10,961 nucleotides of DNA, taken from positions 1 to 10,961 of the forward strand of contig CAJOMB010000077.1 of NCBI GenBank assembly GCA_905235615.1, given 5' to 3'. Positions 7,489 to 10,961 of the stretch are shown piece by piece. This stretch comes from an uncultured Bacteroidales bacterium. GTDB lineage: Bacteria > Bacteroidota > Bacteroidia > Bacteroidales > UBA932. The notes under the pieces were generated by a model. The model saw nothing but the letters and a program-made list of their open reading frames with translations, ran no database searches and was not told where the DNA came from. The stretch's first letter is position 1. Each line of letters starts with the position of its first letter. The position numbers and the translations under genes were made by a program.

Positions 7489-8712
7489 TCATTTTTTACG
7501 TAACCAGAGCTCGGGATTCTCGGGCTCTTTTTCTTTCCAGACCTCGAAGTGAAGTTCGGTCTGGCCGTCGATGGTGTCCACGCGGCCGAGCGTCTGGCCG
7601 GTCTTGACCTTGTCGCCGGACTTGATTTCCACGCGCCCCAGTTTGCAGTAGAAGGTGAAATAATCGCCGTGCTGGACCAGGATGCAGCGGCCGTAGCCGG
7701 GCATCACGATCACGCGCTTCACTTCGCCGTCAAAGACGGCCCGGATCTCGGCATCGGGCGACAGGCCGATGTTGACGCCGTTGTTGGCGGGCATGATGAG
7801 CGTGGTGTAGACGGGATGGTTGTGCTTGCCGAACGTCTCGACGACCGGTCCGTCCGCCGGCCAGGGCAGATTGCCCTTGTTGGCGGCGAATTCGCCGGAG
7901 AGCTTGACGTCGACCGGCTGCGTGTCCCTGGGGACGTTCGTCCGGTTCTTCCGGGCGGCTTCCTGCTCCTTGCGGCGGGCGTCTTCGATGGCCTGGGCAA
8001 TGATGCGCTCGATTTCGCGGTTGAGCGCCTCCACCTGCCTGCGCTTGGTCTCCAGCTCGCGCTGGTAGCGCTGCTTGTCCTTCTGCAGCTGCGCCACCAC
8101 GTGGTCGGAGCGCAGTTCCTCGTTCCGGAGGGATTTCAGGTCCTGTTCGCGCGTGGCCCGGACGGCCTCGGCCTCCTCCCGGAGCGCCGTGAGCCGCGCC
8201 AGGTCGTCCTCGAGGGCGCGGCGCATGTCCTTGAGCCGGCGCGCCTGCGTGCCCATCGTACCGGAAAGGTCACGCAGATAGGCGTAACGGCGCGAGGCCT
8301 GGCCGAGGTTTTCGCTGGACAGGAGATACGAGTACCACACCCGCGCGTCGCGGTTCCTGTAGGCATTCCGGACGAGGCGGCGGTAATGAATTTCCATCGT
8401 GGCGAGCCGTTCGCGGAGCCGCTCGGCGGCTGCCTGGCGGACGGCGATGGTGTCGGACAGGGCGCGAATCTCGCGCTCGCTCTCCGCCACCAGTTCCCGG
8501 CGGGTGGCCACCTGCTTGCGGACGAGCCGGAGCTCGGTCAGTGCATTGTCGCTCTTGGACTTGTTCAGCTGGATCTGCCGTTCCAGCTGCTCGATCTCCT
8601 TGCGCAGCGCGTCGCGGCGGGACTCCTGCCGGGACGTGTCCTGCGCCTGCAGGGGAATGGTCGCAAGCAGCAGGACGGCCGCCGCCGCCCGTATGCGCAG
8701 GGGGCGGGTCAT
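7489..8712 (-). CDS. envC: EnvC-like murein hydrolase activator (LytM/M23 domain, coiled coil)
   Basis: This is a periplasmic activator of peptidoglycan amidases at cell division. It is 407 residues long. A signal peptide spans about 1-24 (cleavage after LQAQ). Two long heptad-rich, Arg/Glu-rich coiled coils follow (~28-118 and ~150-256), joined by a short segment with YSYLLSS. A LytM/M23 domain covers ~290-405 and ends in PELWLRKK. The Zn ligands are almost all lost: the HxGxD site reads N310-N-G-V-N314, the His of the usual YxHL is Lys357, and the HxH pair is E386-L-H388. This loss is typical of EnvC proteins, which bind and activate amidases instead of cutting peptidoglycan. The ATG overlaps the upstream TPR gene's stop in ATGA (8709-8712), implying translational coupling. 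The family call is firm; the specific amidase partner is unknown. Confidence 0.93.
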   Translation of the reverse strand: MTRPLRIRAAAAVLLLATIPLQAQDTSRQESRRDALRKEIEQLERQIQLNKSKSDNALTELRLVRKQVATRRELVAESEREIRALSDTIAVRQAAAERLRERLATMEIHYRRLVRNAYRNRDARVWYSYLLSSENLGQASRRYAYLRDLSGTMGTQARRLKDMRRALEDDLARLTALREEAEAVRATREQDLKSLRNEELRSDHVVAQLQKDKQRYQRELETKRRQVEALNREIERIIAQAIEDARRKEQEAARKNRTNVPRDTQPVDVKLSGEFAANKGNLPWPADGPVVETFGKHNHPVYTTLIMPANNGVNIGLSPDAEIRAVFDGEVKRVIVMPGYGRCILVQHGDYFTFYCKLGRVEIKSGDKVKTGQTLGRVDTIDGQTELHFEVWKEKEPENPELWLRKK

Positions 8713-9947
8713 TTTTTCTTCTGCTCGGAGAGATTCTTGTAATACGTGGCGAGGTCCTGCTCGCCCAGGGCCTCCAGGACCTTGGAATAGTGCTCCAGCA
8801 CCACGGCGCTGTCCTTGCCGCCATAGAGCATCGCGTGCTTGAAGTAGGGCTTGGCCTCTTTCGGCCGGCGAAGCAGGTACAACAGCCAGCCGTAGGTGTC
8901 GAGGTAGGTGGCGTTGTCCGGCTCCAGTTCGATGGTGCGGCGGCTCATCTTGAGCGCCTTGCGGAGCTGGCGGCCTTCCAGCGAGAGGTAGTAGGCGTAG
9001 TTGTTGAGCACGGAAGTGCGGTCGGGGTCGGCCTGCAGGGCCTGTTCATAGGTCTCATAGGCCTTCTTCCTGTCCCCGAACTGCTGGTAATAGACGTCGC
9101 CTGCAATCGAGAGCGCCTCGGCGAGGCGTCCGTTGTCCCCCTGCTCCCGGGCCATGTCGGCCATCACGCCGCATTGCGCGAGCACCGCCTCCCAGTCCTG
9201 CTTGATGTAGCACATGCGCAGTTTGAGCAGCTGGATATCGTAGTCTTCCGGATGCAGCTCGCGGTCCAGGTCGACCAGCCGGTTGATCGTGTCGCCCCAG
9301 ATCCAGTAGAAAGGCGAATCGATATTGTCCATCAGCACGGTCAGGTAGTTGCTCTTCACGCCCGGGCGGACGGACTCGTTCCGCACGAGCTCTTCCAGCG
9401 CGGAGAAAAAGGCGGGAAAGTTGGCCATCCGGCGCAGGAGCTCCGTCTTGCCGAACTGGGCCGGCGCGTATTCCGGATCCAGCAGCAGGGCCTGGTTGTA
9501 ATAGGCCAGGGCCACGGAATCCTGCCGGGCGGCCGCCTTGGCGTCTGCCACGACCGAGAGGGTGTTGGGGTTGCTGTACAGCGACGGGGCCATCTTGACC
9601 AGCCGCTCCACATATTCGCCTGCGCGGACCTGGTCGTGCCTGGCGTCATGGAGGGTGGCGAGGGCATACACATACCAGGTGTTGGTGGAATCCGCCCGGA
9701 AGGCGCCTGAAAGGTGCTCTTCGGCGGCGTCCAGCTCGTGCAGGGACAATTCGCACAGTCCGAGATAGTAGTTGACCGCATCGTCCGCGGGATCCTGCCT
9801 GTGCAGCTGTTCAAACAGCGGCTTCGCCTGCGCAAAATGGCCTTCGGAGTAAACCGCGACAGCGGTCAGGAAGAGGTCGTCGTCCGTCTGCGCCCGGAGG
9901 GAACAACAGGCCAGACACAGGACCGCATATAAAAAAAGCTTGCGCAT
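8709..9947 (-). CDS. Secreted tetratricopeptide-repeat protein, first gene of the operon with envC
   Basis: This 412-residue protein starts at the ATG at 9945-9947. The frame is open further upstream, but that part lies in the AT-rich divergent spacer and antisense to the sigma gene, and a clear signal peptide begins at this Met: MRKLFLYAVLCLACCSLRAQ, with probable cleavage after AQ. A lipoprotein reading of LACC is possible but the lipobox is poor. TPR-like helical pairs are visible at about 25-53, 57-87, 143-160, 278-308 (AYETYEQALQADP), 312-343, 347-375 and 381-405. The TYLDTYGWLLYLLRRPKEA stretch is typical of Bacteroidota periplasmic TPR proteins. No enzymatic motif is seen, so a scaffold or adaptor role at the envelope is inferred from the repeats and from coupling to envC. 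Function beyond that is unknown. Confidence 0.88.
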   Translation of the reverse strand: MRKLFLYAVLCLACCSLRAQTDDDLFLTAVAVYSEGHFAQAKPLFEQLHRQDPADDAVNYYLGLCELSLHELDAAEEHLSGAFRADSTNTWYVYALATLHDARHDQVRAGEYVERLVKMAPSLYSNPNTLSVVADAKAAARQDSVALAYYNQALLLDPEYAPAQFGKTELLRRMANFPAFFSALEELVRNESVRPGVKSNYLTVLMDNIDSPFYWIWGDTINRLVDLDRELHPEDYDIQLLKLRMCYIKQDWEAVLAQCGVMADMAREQGDNGRLAEALSIAGDVYYQQFGDRKKAYETYEQALQADPDRTSVLNNYAYYLSLEGRQLRKALKMSRRTIELEPDNATYLDTYGWLLYLLRRPKEAKPYFKHAMLYGGKDSAVVLEHYSKVLEALGEQDLATYYKNLSEQKKK

Positions 9948-9955
9948 ACCGGACA

Positions 9956-9963
9956 CAAAAATA
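9956..9963 (-). promoter_or_regulatory. Candidate Bacteroidota -7 element for the TPR-envC operon
   Basis: The minus strand reads TATTTTTG, a full match to the Bacteroidota -7 consensus TAnnTTTG. Only a poor -33 match (T-rich, no TTTG) lies upstream. The element ends 8 bases before the ATG, which would leave almost no leader, so either the mRNA is nearly leaderless or the match is chance in an AT-rich spacer. Confidence 0.3.
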
Positions 9964-9970
9964 TGTATTT

Positions 9971-9996
9971 TTTGTGAGAAAAATTGGCTATTTTCG
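9971..9996 (+). promoter_or_regulatory. Candidate promoter for the ECF sigma gene
   Basis: TTTG at 9971-9974 and TATTTTCG at 9989-9996 (one mismatch to TAnnTTTG) lie in the 75-base divergent spacer, with 26 bases left before the ATG. The 14-base spacing is shorter than the roughly 19-21 usually seen, so this is a weak call. Confidence 0.2.
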
Positions 9997-10022
9997 TGGG
10001 AATTAAAATTTCGGGCAGCAGG

Positions 10023-10583
10023 ATGCAACTTTTCAAGGACAAGAAGCATCTTAACACTCGGGAAAAAGAATGGATCGAAGGGGCGAAACGCGGCGACCGC
10101 CGCTGCCAGAAAGCCATTTACGACCTCCTGTCCGCCAAAATGTTCGCAGTCTGCCTGCGCTACATGGGCGACCGGGACGCCGCGGAGGACATCCTCCAGG
10201 ATGGATTCGTCACCCTCTTCGCCAAACTGGACAGCTATTCGGGAGAAGGCTCTTTCGAAGGCTGGGCCCGCAAGATCTTTGTGAACACTGCGCTGATGAG
10301 TCTCAGAAAGAAGGACATACTCAGGAACACGGAGGACGTGGACGCTGCATGGAACATCACCAGCGACGACCCGACGGCCATCCAGCGGATCGGCTACACC
10401 GACCTGCTTCACCTGGTCGCCGCCCTCCCGCCGGGTTTCCGGACAGTCTTCAACATGTATGTGATCGAAGGCTATTCGCACAAGGAAATTGCCGAGTCGC
10501 TGGGGATTTCGGAGACCACCTCCCGTTCGCAGTTGCAGCGGGCGCGCGTATTGTTGCAATCGAAGATCAAAGAGAAGTATTAA
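10023..10583 (+). CDS. ECF-type RNA polymerase sigma-70 family factor
   Basis: This 186-residue extracytoplasmic-function sigma factor directs RNA polymerase to a small regulon when released from its anti-sigma factor. Sigma region 2 spans about 28-97, with AAEDILQDGFVTLF and GEGSFEGWARKIFVNTALMS (core binding and -10 recognition). Region 4 spans about 126-181, with LPPGFRTVFNMYVIEGYSHK and the helix-turn-helix around KEIAESLGISETTSRSQLQR, followed by RARVLL. There is no region 3 and no extra C-terminal domain. I chose the ATG at 10023; a TTG at 9984 in the same frame lies inside the AT-rich spacer and adds residues with no family likeness. The next gene starts one base after the TAA, the usual sigma/anti-sigma pairing. 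It is transcribed away from the TPR-envC operon and shares its 75-base spacer. The inducing signal cannot be inferred. Confidence 0.94.
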   Translation: MQLFKDKKHLNTREKEWIEGAKRGDRRCQKAIYDLLSAKMFAVCLRYMGDRDAAEDILQDGFVTLFAKLDSYSGEGSFEGWARKIFVNTALMSLRKKDILRNTEDVDAAWNITSDDPTAIQRIGYTDLLHLVAALPPGFRTVFNMYVIEGYSHKEIAESLGISETTSRSQLQRARVLLQSKIKEKY

Positions 10584-10584
10584 G

Positions 10585-10961
10585 ATGCCGGACATGGAAT
10601 TCAGCGAATTCGACCGCCAACTGAGGTCGATGCTTGCAGATGCGGAGGTGAAGCCCTCACGCCGCGTCTGGAAGGGCGTGTCCGCGCGTCTGGCCCCTGC
10701 GGCACCCGTCGCCAGCCCCTGGAGCTGGATGAGATGGGCGGGCCTGAGCCTGGCCGCAGCAGCGGCAATCGCCGCCGGCATCTTCTTCCCGGGTACACGC
10801 ACCTCAATTCCAACCAAAATTAATAATCAGCCGCAAGCGACCCTGCTTGCGCAGACCGGCGTAGGCGCGGCCAAGGCGCTCGCCGTGCTCGTCGCGTCCG
10901 CCGCGCTGCCGCTGTCGGCGCTCGGCGTTCTCCTGTTCCGTCCCCGGCGACTGAACGTCGG
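10585..10961 (+). CDS. Anti-sigma-factor-like membrane protein, 3' end beyond the window
   Basis: The frame is open from the ATG at 10585 to the last base (125 full codons), one base after the sigma stop codon (TAAGATG), so translational reinitiation is likely. A second ATG at 10594 is an alternative start. The N-terminus (~1-48) is short, charged and probably cytoplasmic, with the motif KPSRRVWKGVSARL that commonly begins the membrane protein encoded beside ECF sigma genes in Bacteroidota. A transmembrane helix follows at ~49-68 (WAGLSLAAAAAIAAGIFF). A polar linker with a local AT-rich patch leads to a second hydrophobic stretch at ~93-118 ending in FRPRR. By position and topology I infer that it sequesters the adjacent sigma factor. 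The missing C-terminus could be a sensor or a beta-barrel domain, which cannot be judged here. No zinc-binding anti-sigma motif (HxxxCxxC) is seen. Confidence 0.75.
   Translation, partial: MPDMEFSEFDRQLRSMLADAEVKPSRRVWKGVSARLAPAAPVASPWSWMRWAGLSLAAAAAIAAGIFFPGTRTSIPTKINNQPQATLLAQTGVGAAKALAVLVASAALPLSALGVLLFRPRRLNV

Noticed and set aside
7489..8712. EnvC as an active M23 zinc endopeptidase
   Set aside because: Three of the four expected zinc/catalytic positions are replaced (Asn310, Asn314, Glu386), and the other His is Lys357. This is the known non-catalytic EnvC pattern.
7549..8742. A 397-codon plus-strand frame opposite envC
   Set aside because: It is the mirror of the EnvC coding sequence. 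The minus strand has a signal peptide, coiled coils and a LytM domain, while this frame gives low-complexity Leu/Val/Ala/Gly sequence.
8541..9710. A 389-codon plus-strand frame opposite the TPR gene
   Set aside because: It is antisense to clear TPR repeats and crosses the TPR/envC boundary. No family resemblance is seen.
9948..10817. A 290-residue N-terminal extension of the TPR protein
   Set aside because: The extension runs antisense through the ECF sigma gene and the spacer. The signal peptide begins at the ATG at 9945-9947, which fixes the true start.
1..10961. CRISPR arrays, tRNA or rRNA genes, insertion sequences, phage genes
   Set aside because: There are no regularly spaced repeats, no cloverleaf or rRNA-like stretches, and no transposase, integrase or phage structural motifs in any frame examined.

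Overview
The window looks like chromosomal DNA of a moderately GC-rich member of the Bacteroidales. This rests on several traits: an EnvC-type LytM protein with the degenerate active site usual in Bacteroidota, a DUF2207 tail ending in a Gly-rich GGGGR, an ECF sigma gene followed by an anti-sigma-like membrane protein with the SRRVWKGVSARL signature, a TAnnTTTG-like promoter element, and the lack of clear Shine-Dalgarno sites. No species can be named from sequence alone.

Layout. (1) Bases 1-7129 (+) hold the 3' part of one very large nonribosomal peptide synthetase (NRPS) gene. The visible order is C-A-T-C-A-T-R: two condensation/adenylation/carrier modules and a terminal NAD(P)H-dependent thioester reductase. 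Its 5' end lies outside the window. The line-up matches the gut-bacterial NRPSs that release N-acylated dipeptide aldehydes, which can cyclise to pyrazinones after deacylation. (2) Bases 7130-7488 hold no intact gene. They contain the 3' remnant of a DUF2207 gene (-) and then an AT-rich strip (22 G/C in 70 bases at 7431-7500) with small palindromes, probably an old rearrangement or assembly breakpoint. (3) Bases 7489-9947 (-) hold a two-gene operon: a secreted TPR protein followed, with a 4-base ATGA overlap, by an EnvC-like activator of cell-wall amidases. (4) Bases 10023-10961 (+) hold a divergently transcribed ECF sigma factor gene and, one base after its stop, an anti-sigma-like membrane protein that runs off the end.

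How it fits together. The NRPS is a self-contained assembly line that would need only a phosphopantetheinyl transferase supplied from elsewhere. The right-hand block is envelope housekeeping (cell separation) next to a sigma/anti-sigma pair. Nothing visible links the NRPS functionally to that block. Their abutment, with a broken DUF2207 gene between them, is better explained by rearrangement. The most interesting item is the NRPS: a possible protease-inhibitor-type aldehyde synthetase with an atypical first carrier site and specificity codes I cannot match to a known amino acid.
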